From assembly GCA_016929465.1 (NCBI GenBank), contig JAFGIT010000001.1:1-13914 (forward strand): a stretch of DNA of 13,914 nt, read 5' to 3'. The notes below the pieces were generated by a model, which did no database searches, had not been told where the DNA came from, and saw nothing but the letters and a program-made list of their open reading frames with translations. Of this stretch, positions 1-7,202 are shown piece after piece. How positions within the stretch are numbered: the first letter of the stretch is position 1; each line of letters begins with the position of its first letter. The position numbers and the translations under genes are program-made. The stretch comes from Candidatus Coatesiibacteriota bacterium (GTDB lineage Bacteria > B130-G9).

Positions 1-1014
1 AAGTCCGGCGTAATCCGCCTGGACATCCGGAACGTGGGATGAGACCACCGGCAAGGCCGCGCTCATATACTCCAGGGTCTTAGTCGGACTTATCTTGAGA
101 GTAAGCTCGGTAATAGCGAAGGGCATCATGGCTACATCGAAGGCCTTTAGATATGAGGGTAACTCCGAATAAGGGCGAGCGCCGAGGTAGAACACATTGG
201 GCATACCGAATAGAGTCTCAGGATTGACCTTCAAAAGGGGACCGATGAGGACGAACGACCAGTCGGGATTATCCTTTGCGCTCTCCTCGAGCAGCCTGTA
301 GTCAAGCCGTTCATCGACCGCGCCCACATAACCGATGATCGGCCTCGGTATATCGTTTATGGCGTCGGCTAAATCGGTGTCATCGGCAGTCGCCTTGGCG
401 AAGTGCTCGAACTCCACTCCGCAGGGGAATAGCGTCGTGTTTTCATTGAAGGGCCTCTTCGCCTCGTAAAGGGAGCGGCCACCAGCGAAGACGACATCCG
501 CGCTCTCCAGCATCCGTCGCTCCATATCCCTCGTCTCCGGTTCTGAGTTCATGAAGGCCTGGAACTCATCCATGCAGTCATAGACGACGAGATCGGTGTC
601 AATCAGATTGATTATCTCCAGGTCCTTCGGGTGATACATCCAGAGGACAAACGGGCGCTCCGCGACATTACGCACTATCGAAGCCACTTTGCGCACATAC
701 AGCCGGCGGTTCAGTCGCCGAAATAGTGACATCTTATTCGTCATCGGAAGAAATGGAAGATAACTCACCCTCACATTCTCGGTCGGTGAGAACTGGTGGG
801 TCAGAATCGAGGTGCGGGGCAGAGACCAGAACGTCCTGGTGGGAATCTGGCAGAAGTACTCGATTGAGTGCTTTCTTGCGAGCCTGCTCATGACCTGTTG
901 TGGTCTCTGAAATAGGCTTCGGTCCCAAATCAGATGAGAGAGGCAAGCTATCGATAGTCGGGATGCGGCAGAATCGATGGCCGTCTTTCTATGGACCTCA
1001 TCGGAATTGCTCAT
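1..1014 (-). CDS. GT4-type glycosyltransferase (C-terminus cut by the window edge)
   Basis: I translated this frame by hand: it is open from an ATG at 1014 to base 1, giving 338 residues with the C-terminus missing. The N-terminal half has the Rossmann-type donor/acceptor pattern of GT-B enzymes. It includes HLIWD...FQRPQQVMSRLA (residues 27-45), which resembles TuaH-like and other polysaccharide glycosyltransferases, and VVYDCMDEF (143-151). The C-terminal half has PIIGYVGAVDERLDY (225-239), WSFVLIGP (252-259) and the GT4 sugar-nucleotide signature around TELTLKISPTKTLEYM (302-317), followed by ALPVVSS. No signal peptide or membrane segment is visible, so it is probably cytoplasmic or peripheral. 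The ATG overlaps the ribF stop as ATGA, with AGGGA upstream inside ribF, which suggests translational coupling. Given the Wzm/Wzt exporter upstream, it probably adds sugars to an envelope polysaccharide; donor and acceptor are not predictable. Confidence 0.88.
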   Translation of the reverse strand, partial: MSNSDEVHRKTAIDSAASRLSIACLSHLIWDRSLFQRPQQVMSRLARKHSIEYFCQIPTRTFWSLPRTSILTHQFSPTENVRVSYLPFLPMTNKMSLFRRLNRRLYVRKVASIVRNVAERPFVLWMYHPKDLEIINLIDTDLVVYDCMDEFQAFMNSEPETRDMERRMLESADVVFAGGRSLYEAKRPFNENTTLFPCGVEFEHFAKATADDTDLADAINDIPRPIIGYVGAVDERLDYRLLEESAKDNPDWSFVLIGPLLKVNPETLFGMPNVFYLGARPYSELPSYLKAFDVAMMPFAITELTLKISPTKTLEYMSAALPVVSSHVPDVQADYAGL

Positions 1015-2024
1015 GATCGCTTCCCTGTTCTGTCCCAATATGTGCCGACTTCGACATCAGATTCGGGAATTTCTCGCTCATCCTCGGGGCACTCCCGCTC
1101 CAAAGCGTGGAAAAATCGACGGGCAGTATCCACGTCAGAGCAAATCTGCCTGATCAATTGCTCTCTGGACTCATATCGGTGTTCCGCCCTGATCCTCTTG
1201 ATGAAGAAAGTGGTGATGGACTTGCCATAGACATCCAGTCGTTCGTCGATCAGATGGGTCTCGACTGAGGATTTCCCTGTGAAGAAGGTCGGATGATGCC
1301 CGATGTTGGTTACTGAGCGGAACATCCTGCCGTCTATACAGGACTCCGTTATATAAACACCATTTTGAGGAAGCAGAGTCTTGATATCGATCGAGTTGGC
1401 TGTGGGGAAGCCAAGGCCGTGTCCCCTGCCGGAGCATTTGTCCACCATCCCCGAAATCGAATATGGCCTTCCAAGGAGTCGATTCGCAAGGAGAATGTCG
1501 CCGTTCAGAAGACACTCTCTTATCTTCGTGCTGCTGACGACCACCCCATCCACCTCCTGACGTGGTCCCTCCATAACATCGAATCCGAGCTCTTGTCCCA
1601 TATTCTGAAGAAACTGCAGGTTCCCCTCCTTATTTCGGCCGAGTGTATAATCGTGGCCGACAACCAGTGCCGCTATCTGTAGGTTGCGGTGCAGCACGTT
1701 GATCACGAAATCTCGCGCCCCTGTCCTGGCAGTCTCTTCGTCGAATTTGAGGCGGAAGAGCCGCTCGATCCCGATGCTCTCTATCAAGCTCGCCCTATCC
1801 TCCGGTGTCGTGAGCAGCTTGATCTCCGGATTCTTGAGGATGACTTTCAGCGGGTGTGGGACGAAAGTCATCGCGGAGGGGATTGCCCCCAATCGCTCTG
1901 CGGCCCTGACCACTTCGAGAAGAAGCGCCCTATGGCCCAGGTGCACGCCATCGAAGTTGCCTATGGTAAGCACCAGCGGCTCAGTTCGTTTGCCAGAAAA
2001 TTCCAAAGCCTCAAATATCTGCAT
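1011..2024 (-). CDS. ribF: Bifunctional riboflavin kinase / FMN adenylyltransferase
   Basis: RibF phosphorylates riboflavin to FMN and then adenylylates FMN to FAD. The 337 residues are close to the family's usual length. The N-terminal FAD synthetase domain shows TIGNFDGVHLGHRALL (20-35, the nucleotidyltransferase HxGH-like site), TFVPHPLKVI (53-62), VVGHDYTLGRNKEGN (121-135) and VSSTKIRECLLNGDI (163-177). The C-terminal riboflavin kinase domain shows LLGRPYSISG (183-192), GRGHGLGFPTAN (199-210), NGVYIT (221-226) and TNIGHHPTF...VETHLID...DVYGK (239-268). The C-terminus has a short acidic tail. An in-frame Met lies 12 codons further upstream, but the ATG at 2024 is preferred because AAGGGGAG sits 3 bases before it and the protein then begins MQIFEALEF, as is usual in the family. 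It overlaps the end of the VanZ-like gene by 14 bp and the glycosyltransferase start by 4 bp. No FMN riboswitch-like sequence is visible upstream. Confidence 0.95.
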   Translation of the reverse strand: MQIFEALEFSGKRTEPLVLTIGNFDGVHLGHRALLLEVVRAAERLGAIPSAMTFVPHPLKVILKNPEIKLLTTPEDRASLIESIGIERLFRLKFDEETARTGARDFVINVLHRNLQIAALVVGHDYTLGRNKEGNLQFLQNMGQELGFDVMEGPRQEVDGVVVSSTKIRECLLNGDILLANRLLGRPYSISGMVDKCSGRGHGLGFPTANSIDIKTLLPQNGVYITESCIDGRMFRSVTNIGHHPTFFTGKSSVETHLIDERLDVYGKSITTFFIKRIRAEHRYESREQLIRQICSDVDTARRFFHALERECPEDEREIPESDVEVGTYWDRTGKRS

Positions 2025-3213
2025 ACTCTCCCCTTGTGCCGCCACAGAATATGCCCACAATCAGTAGTAGTACGCAAGCAGCAAATGCAGAAGTGAGAAC
2101 ATGCCATGCCTTCCAGCCGCGAAATACGAGGTCGTGGTGGAAACTGACGAATGAAGATGTGTCGTAATCCCCGAATTTCTCCGTCATTCTTTCCCTGGTC
2201 CATTCCTTCCATTCATCGGGATTTGTGTACTTGGAGTAATATATTTGGCGGATTTGCTCCTCACAGAAGGCTCCCCAGTAATGACCCTCATTTCTCAGCT
2301 TCTCGCGTTCAGCTAGGTGCTTATGGGCTTCTGTCTCGTAGAAGTTCTGAGCCGCCCAGTATCCACGGATTTCCGCCAATGATACCGACCCGCCCGGCGG
2401 TAGCAGTGGCCCGGCTAGGGTGCCGCTGCTCCGGTCCAGGAGCTCCTTCTCAGAGTATAGCGAATATAAGACGCCGCAATTTTCATTCTCGATCCGGTAA
2501 CCGATATGGAAGCAGAGTATGAAAGCGGCTGATGCAAGGACGCACAAGGTCGTCAAGATTAGGATTGGCCTGACTTGCCTTCTCTCCAATTTCGCCGACA
2601 GGGATCTAGGTGAGAAGATTGCCCACGCTGAGATAAGCGCGAGACCGGCCACGATGGCATTGATGCGGATATCCCTGAACTCACCCACCCGTCTCGCTAT
2701 ATAGCCTTGCACGGCCTCGTCGCCCAGACCCACGAGATACATGAGGAGGAAGGCGGCCAGATATCCCGCATAACCGTGAATGAAGCCCGAGACCGCCTTG
2801 AGGACTAGTATCGTGATCAGGCTGTACTCGAACAAGTGGATGAACTCTATGATTCGGACTCCCCGGGCAGGATTGGTGCAGATCGCATAAAAAAGCCCAA
2901 AGTAATATAGCACTACGACCAGGACAATTAGAGCTACCTTTCTAAGCATTATCAGGCCGAGACGGCGGCTATTCCCGGCCTCGTCTCCTTTTGCCCTGTG
3001 TAGTTCGAGATATATACCGGAGACCAACAAGCCCGCGCCGAGCAGACCGACGGTTCCCTTGAAGATGCTATCGAAATAGTCCTGAAGAGCCCTTCTGAGC
3101 ATGATCTGAAGCTCGCGGACATAGGGGGCAGAATAATAGAGAGCGAGCACAGATACGAGCGATGCGACCGTCCAGGTCATTGGTCTTTTGCGTGCTTTTT
3201 GATCAGTGCCCAT
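2011..3213 (-). CDS. VanZ-like multi-spanning membrane protein with a large extracytoplasmic loop
   Basis: This 400-residue membrane protein has about eight hydrophobic segments, roughly at 13-30, 53-70, 88-113, 121-142, 147-164, 183-200, 213-237 and 370-390. Segments 4 to 6 carry the VanZ-like pattern: H126-LFEY, GDEAVQ (164-169), R174/R175, D181, N185 and G190. VanZ-like proteins are membrane proteins of poorly defined function; the founding member gives low-level teicoplanin resistance. The N-terminus is basic (KARKRP) and basic loops fall at 71-87 and 201-212, so I infer N-in topology. That puts the hydrophilic stretch at about 240-365, rich in Tyr, Trp and charged residues, outside the membrane. 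I do not recognise that loop. The ATG at 3213 has only a weak AGGCGAG nine bases upstream. The gene follows nadC after 155 bp and overlaps ribF by 14 bp. VanZ-like membership is fairly sure; substrate and role are not. Confidence 0.8.
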   Translation of the reverse strand: MGTDQKARKRPMTWTVASLVSVLALYYSAPYVRELQIMLRRALQDYFDSIFKGTVGLLGAGLLVSGIYLELHRAKGDEAGNSRRLGLIMLRKVALIVLVVVLYYFGLFYAICTNPARGVRIIEFIHLFEYSLITILVLKAVSGFIHGYAGYLAAFLLMYLVGLGDEAVQGYIARRVGEFRDIRINAIVAGLALISAWAIFSPRSLSAKLERRQVRPILILTTLCVLASAAFILCFHIGYRIENENCGVLYSLYSEKELLDRSSGTLAGPLLPPGGSVSLAEIRGYWAAQNFYETEAHKHLAEREKLRNEGHYWGAFCEEQIRQIYYSKYTNPDEWKEWTRERMTEKFGDYDTSSFVSFHHDLVFRGWKAWHVLTSAFAACVLLLIVGIFCGGTRGEYADI

Positions 3214-3368
3214 GCTCAGATGCTCGCCTGTATAGGGTAGCCTATCAACTGGAGGAAGATGTTCTTCGGCGCGTTTCAGCGCTCTTGAAATACATGTCTC
3301 TGGAAATCGGCCGGTTGCTCCGAATCGCTCCCTAAATCCTGTATGTCTTTTCCGAGATCACACCTAAA

Positions 3369-4193
3369 TCAGGAGAAGTCCATCGAGATGTCGCAGGCTG
3401 GCGCTGAGTGTGTCAGTTTCCCGATCGAGATTCTATCGACACCCGTCATAGCTACTTGACGGACGTTGCTCGGCGAGATCGAGCCGGATGCCTCCGCCTT
3501 TGCCTTGCCATTGATTAATTTCACCGCCTCGGACATCAACTCCGTAGTCATATTATCCAGCAAGATGATGTCCGCGCCCGCCTCGAGAGCCTCGCGAACT
3601 CCTTCGAGGTTCTCGACTTCGACCTCGACTTCGAGCGTGCCGTCCGTCTTCTCCCTCGCGAGCTCGACCGCCCTCGTGATCGAACCGGCTGAGATGATGT
3701 GGTTGTCCTTGATCAGGATAGCATCGGAAAGGGACATTCGATGGTTCGCACCTCCTCCGTGTACGACCGCCTGCTTCTGCAGCAATCTCATCCCCGGCAC
3801 GGTTTTTCTTGTATCGAGGATCTTCGCGGAGGAACCCTCAATAGCCTTGCAGAACTCTCGGGTCAATGTGGCGACGCCAGACAATTGCTGAAGGAAGTTG
3901 AGCACGAGCCGTTCTCCGGCGAGAATGCTAAGAGTGGGGCCGCTAACATTGGCAATGACATCACCCTTCTGCGCAAGGGACCCATCATTCATGTTGAACT
4001 CGATCGTCACCGCCGGATCGAGCATATCGTACACTCTCGCTGCGGGAAGAGCTCCGGAAAGCACCAACTCCTGTCGCGCCGTAATAGCGGCATCCGCGAA
4101 AAGGTCCGCGGGGATTATGGCTCTGCTCGTTATATCCTCGAGACAGCCGTCTTCCTTTATCGCGAGTGAGATGATTTTATCGATTGGATTCAT
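3369..4193 (-). CDS. nadC: Nicotinate-nucleotide pyrophosphorylase (quinolinate phosphoribosyltransferase)
   Basis: NadC converts quinolinate and PRPP to nicotinate mononucleotide, CO2 and pyrophosphate, the entry point of de novo NAD synthesis. The 274 residues match the usual length. Visible family motifs are GERLVLNFLQQLSGVAT (93-109), the phosphoribosyl/quinolinate-binding DTRKTVPGMR (127-136), GGGANHR (146-152), DAILIKDNH (157-165), EVEVE (188-192), DIILLDNM (208-215), AEASGSIS (233-240) and the C-terminal GVDRISIGKLTHS (251-263). It is a cytoplasmic enzyme, normally a dimer or hexamer. The start overlaps the end of the CinA-like gene by 17 bp, with AAAGG just upstream of the ATG inside that gene, so the two are probably co-translated. 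nadA and nadB are not in the window, so the quinolinate must be made by genes elsewhere. Confidence 0.95.
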   Translation of the reverse strand: MNPIDKIISLAIKEDGCLEDITSRAIIPADLFADAAITARQELVLSGALPAARVYDMLDPAVTIEFNMNDGSLAQKGDVIANVSGPTLSILAGERLVLNFLQQLSGVATLTREFCKAIEGSSAKILDTRKTVPGMRLLQKQAVVHGGGANHRMSLSDAILIKDNHIISAGSITRAVELAREKTDGTLEVEVEVENLEGVREALEAGADIILLDNMTTELMSEAVKLINGKAKAEASGSISPSNVRQVAMTGVDRISIGKLTHSAPACDISMDFS

Positions 4194-4941
4194 CTATACC
4201 TTTGCTCCTTTCCAGCTCTCTGAGCTGATGCTCGATGCCCCCGGCGGTTTCATCCACGGCAAGGGCATCGTTCCCCGAGACGATAATTGCCACCGTCCAG
4301 CTCCCATCTTCGTGCATCGTAGGATATGAGCCGATGGAAATACCCAGCGGCTGAGGAGTAGAAAACAGAATCTGCGCGAATTCAGACTCCGGAATGTGGG
4401 CGGGTATCCTCCTTTCGAAGAACTCGCCTGTCTCGAGGCTCGGGATTATCTGGTCGAACATTTCCGCTAGAAGCTGAGGCACCCCGGGGAACACATACAC
4501 GTTCTTGATCTGGAAGCCGGGCGCTGCGAAGCTCTTGTTTCTGATGAGCGTCGAGCCCCTCGGAATTCGTGCCATCTCGAGCCGGTAGGAGTTGATCCTG
4601 TCCCGGTAGCGCTCCCTCATGACTCGCTCTGCATCAGGGTCCGTAGCCAGTTCCGTGTCGAAGGCCATTGCCACGGCCTGTCTCGTGACGTCATCGGGTG
4701 TCGGACCGATCCCGCCCGTCACGAGGACGTAATCATGCTGGTTCGAGAATTCTCGCACCGTCCGAATGATCTGATCCTCTTCGTCGGGGATCGTGATGAT
4801 GCACCTGACCTGGATCCCAAGGTCGTGCAGTCTATTCGACAGCCAATGCGAGTTTGTGTCCCGCGTGCGGCCGCAGAGTATTTCATTGCCGATTATGACG
4901 ATTCCCGCACTCCTTGGCGCATCAGTTCTACTGGTCATCAT
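4177..4941 (-). CDS. CinA N-terminal-domain (MoCF-type) protein without the PncC domain
   Basis: This 254-residue protein consists of the molybdopterin-binding-like fold found at the N-terminus of CinA. Motifs are GNEILCGRTRDTNSHWL (18-34), VTGGIGPTPDDVT (74-86), AAPGF (139-143) and FPGVPQLL (151-158). Full-length CinA has about 410 residues with a C-terminal NMN amidohydrolase (PncC) domain; that domain is absent here and the gene ends cleanly, so this is a single-domain form and not a truncation. In characterised relatives this domain (COG1058) has pyrophosphatase activity on ADP-ribose-type substrates, and the related domain of eukaryotic FLAD1 hydrolyses FAD. The overlap with nadC and the nearby ribF make a nucleotide-cofactor role plausible, but that is inference. 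The gene starts 10 bp after the wzt stop; a second ATG follows directly (4938), and the Shine-Dalgarno sequence is weak (GGAG about 16 bases upstream). A molybdopterin-related role cannot be excluded. Confidence 0.85.
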   Translation of the reverse strand: MMTSRTDAPRSAGIVIIGNEILCGRTRDTNSHWLSNRLHDLGIQVRCIITIPDEEDQIIRTVREFSNQHDYVLVTGGIGPTPDDVTRQAVAMAFDTELATDPDAERVMRERYRDRINSYRLEMARIPRGSTLIRNKSFAAPGFQIKNVYVFPGVPQLLAEMFDQIIPSLETGEFFERRIPAHIPESEFAQILFSTPQPLGISIGSYPTMHEDGSWTVAIIVSGNDALAVDETAGGIEHQLRELERSKGIDESNR

Positions 4942-4951
4942 AATGTGTCAC

Positions 4952-6265
4952 TCAGAGCTCCAAAATCCATTTGTGATCAGGCCTGAATATGCCCATGTCG
5001 GGGCGGTCCGATCTGACTGCAAATGTGAATAGCCTGTTCAAGTAGTCATAGGGGTGATCATTCTCCGCGTGGGCCGCTACGTCAAGATAGTATGAGGCAG
5101 AGAGCAGCGGCAGAGAATCGAACTTGATTATGATATGGCCTTCACCCTCGACGCTCTCGATGCTCTTTTTGTCGATCATTGTGTTCGTTCCATAGCACCA
5201 CACGCCATCGGTCCTGAAGATGCCCACTCCAAAGACGGGCTGTTCGATCCTTTTATGGGCGACAAAGCCAATCTCGACGAAGACCGTGTCTCCGCAACTG
5301 AAGACATACCGCTCCTCGCCCTTCTCATTTCGCATCGCGACCGAGGTAATCTCTATCTCGCGCGTGCCCCACCGCTCAGCAGGGTCCGGCGAATTCTGAG
5401 CTGGGCCGATCATATAGGGCAGTTCCTCCTCGCTCACATCCTTGGGAGCTTCCAAGGCCGACATCTTCTCGACGCTCTTCTCGTGTTGCTGTGCGTATCG
5501 CTTCAGCTCGCCCTCCGTGACCTCCTGCAAGTAGTTGCCGATCACCTTCTTGGTCTCGCCATACTGCATGAGTTCACCTCGGTGGAGCCAGGCTACTTCG
5601 TCGCAGAGCCTCTGGACCGCCCCTAGGTCGTGCGACACTATGACTATGGTCTTCTCGCGTCGCTTGTAGTCGAAAATCCTGTCGTAGCACTTTTGCGCGA
5701 AGACCGCGTCTCCGACGGCGAGTACCTCATCGATGAGAAGGATGTCGGGATCGACGTTGACCGCCACCGAGAAGCCCAGCCGCATAAACATCCCGCTCGA
5801 ATAGGTCTTCACCGGGAAGTCTATGAAATCCTCCAGCTCCGCAAATTTCACTATCTCGTCGAACTTCGATTGTATCTCCGACTTGGAGAGGCCCAGGATG
5901 GCACCGTTTATATAGACGTTCTCGCGCCCGCTTATTTCTGGATGAAAGCCTGCTCCTATTTCGAGAAGCGTTGATATCTTCCCATCGACCTCCACCGTCC
6001 CCCGCGTCGGTTTTGTTATTCCTGCAATAACCCTGAGGAGTGTGCTCTTCCCGGAAGCATTGAGCCCAATTATGCCGGCGGTCTTGCCGGGCTCTATACT
6101 CAGGCTGATGTCCTTGAGAGCAACGTTGAACTTCTCGGATTCTGGCATCGCCGGCCTTCGCCAAAGGTCACGGACGGCTGCTCCCTTCAAGGTCTTGAAC
6201 TGCCTCAAGCGCGCAAATCGCCTGTAGGACTTAGACACCTGCCTTAATTCAATGGCCGCCTGCAT
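4952..6265 (-). CDS. wzt: ABC transporter ATPase for polysaccharide export, with Wzt C-terminal domain
   Basis: This is the nucleotide-binding subunit of a Wzm/Wzt (TagGH-like) exporter that moves undecaprenyl-linked polysaccharide across the inner membrane. The ATPase domain spans about residues 4-250: Walker A GLNASGKST (67-75), the family-typical EIGAGFHPEISGREN (102-116), the atypical signature TYSSGM (154-159), Walker B DILLIDE (174-180) and the H-loop SHD (211-213). A charged linker (about 250-300) leads to a beta-rich C-terminal domain (about 300-437), the position and size of the Wzt_C carbohydrate-binding module that recognises the glycan chain end. The second Gly of the common GxxGxGK pattern is Ala; the essential GKST remains. 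The ATG shares one base with the wzm stop (TAATG), with GAGGAGGT three bases before it. A carbohydrate-binding tail suggests a chain-terminator-dependent glycan such as an O-antigen. TagH-like export of teichoic acid is the alternative. Confidence 0.92.
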   Translation of the reverse strand: MQAAIELRQVSKSYRRFARLRQFKTLKGAAVRDLWRRPAMPESEKFNVALKDISLSIEPGKTAGIIGLNASGKSTLLRVIAGITKPTRGTVEVDGKISTLLEIGAGFHPEISGRENVYINGAILGLSKSEIQSKFDEIVKFAELEDFIDFPVKTYSSGMFMRLGFSVAVNVDPDILLIDEVLAVGDAVFAQKCYDRIFDYKRREKTIVIVSHDLGAVQRLCDEVAWLHRGELMQYGETKKVIGNYLQEVTEGELKRYAQQHEKSVEKMSALEAPKDVSEEELPYMIGPAQNSPDPAERWGTREIEITSVAMRNEKGEERYVFSCGDTVFVEIGFVAHKRIEQPVFGVGIFRTDGVWCYGTNTMIDKKSIESVEGEGHIIIKFDSLPLLSASYYLDVAAHAENDHPYDYLNRLFTFAVRSDRPDMGIFRPDHKWILEL

Positions 6266-7110
6266 TAGACCTCCTCATCGAATGAATCGCGGAACTTCTC
6301 GAAGATCGAGTAACCAATGAACAGCACTATCAGCGATCCGATGAGCATTGCCCCAAGCTCAACGGGCGAAGGGGCGATTCTCAAGATGAAGATCTTGTGG
6401 TGCGCAATTACGAGATACGCGATGGGATTGAAGTCTATCGCGAGGCTCTTTAGTGCTGACGGAACCTGCTTCGAATTAAGCTGCATCGCAGGATAGATTA
6501 TCGGCGATGCAAAGAACCACAGGGTCATCAGATTGAGCACTATATGCTGTATGTCTCTCAAGTGGACCGTCAGCGCCGAGAGCGCAAGGCCGATCCCATA
6601 TGTGAAAATGAGCTGGATGACCACCAGAATAGCGAACGATAGAAAGAGCCAAACTGGATTCGAGGAAACGAGCATGTCCGGAGTCAGCTCCAGCACCTTC
6701 TCCGGAGGAGGTGATCCGTATAGCACCAGAAACGGAATGAGTATTATCAGGCTCAATAGATAATGAATGAGATTCGTCAGCACACAGACGAGCGGAAGGA
6801 CCTCCGCCGGAAACATCACCTTCTTTATCAGATTCCCACCTGATACGACCGATACGGTCGCCTCGTTCACGGATGTCGAAAACCATATCCAGGGCAAAAG
6901 ACCCGTGAGCAGGAAAGATGCATAATTAGGCATTCCGAAGCGCAAGAATATCGTGAAGACCGTGGCATACACCCCCATCAAGAGCAGGGGATTCAAAAAC
7001 GACCAGAGGAAGCCCAGTATCGAACTTCGATATCGGGCCTTGAGCTCTCTCGCCACGAGAGCCTGCACAAGCGCTCTATGCCTGAAAACATTTAGGATTC
7101 TATTCTTCAA
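6265..7110 (-). CDS. wzm: ABC-2 type polysaccharide export permease
   Basis: This is the membrane subunit that pairs with the ATPase encoded next to it. The 281 residues are the normal Wzm/TagG length. The N-terminus has the amphipathic coupling region LVARELKARYRSSILGFLW (18-36) typical of the family, then about six transmembrane segments (roughly 32-56, 64-80, 105-132, 154-180, 186-207, 252-270). Other family-like stretches are FPAEVLPLV (100-108), LSALTVHLRDIQHIV (177-191) and FFASPIIYP (199-207). The start is a TTG: an in-frame TAA lies immediately before it and there is no ATG until well inside the protein. AAAGG at 7119-7123 is a fair Shine-Dalgarno sequence. The stop overlaps the wzt ATG by one base. 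The gene begins 92 bp after the upstream membrane protein ends, so it could be the first gene of its own transcript or part of a longer one. Confidence 0.93.
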   Translation of the reverse strand: MKNRILNVFRHRALVQALVARELKARYRSSILGFLWSFLNPLLLMGVYATVFTIFLRFGMPNYASFLLTGLLPWIWFSTSVNEATVSVVSGGNLIKKVMFPAEVLPLVCVLTNLIHYLLSLIILIPFLVLYGSPPPEKVLELTPDMLVSSNPVWLFLSFAILVVIQLIFTYGIGLALSALTVHLRDIQHIVLNLMTLWFFASPIIYPAMQLNSKQVPSALKSLAIDFNPIAYLVIAHHKIFILRIAPSPVELGAMLIGSLIVLFIGYSIFEKFRDSFDEEV

Positions 7111-7118
7111 TTAAGCTG

Positions 7119-7123
7119 CCTTT
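7119..7123 (-). promoter_or_regulatory. Shine-Dalgarno of the wzm TTG start
   Basis: On the minus strand this reads AAAGG, eight bases before TTG at 7110. An in-frame TAA directly precedes the TTG, so no upstream start is possible. The motif is short but sits at a usable distance. Confidence 0.55.
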
Positions 7124-7202
7124 ATTGTCTTAGTGGAATGGGCAATGCTCACCGCGCCGACTGGTATAGTGCTCGAATTGGATGGCGGTGTAAAGCCGAC
7201 TG

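Noticed and set aside
734-946. 70-codon minus-strand open frame
   Set aside because: It overlaps the glycosyltransferase in another frame; the glycosyltransferase frame carries clear family motifs through this stretch.
1011-2060. ribF starting at the upstream Met at 2060
   Set aside because: The extra 12 residues are not typical of the family, whereas the ATG at 2024 has AAGGGGAG directly upstream and gives a standard N-terminus.
3214-3368. Possible FMN riboswitch or promoter ahead of the vanZ-ribF pair
   Set aside because: None of the conserved FMN-riboswitch segments is visible. Small inverted repeats (such as ATAGG-GTAG-CCTAT at 3232-3245) are too short, and no convincing -35/-10 pair was found on the minus strand.
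5135-5626. 163-codon plus-strand open frame, and similar long plus-strand frames opposite ribF and phoU
   Set aside because: They are antisense shadows of well-supported genes, a common result of codon bias in GC-rich DNA.
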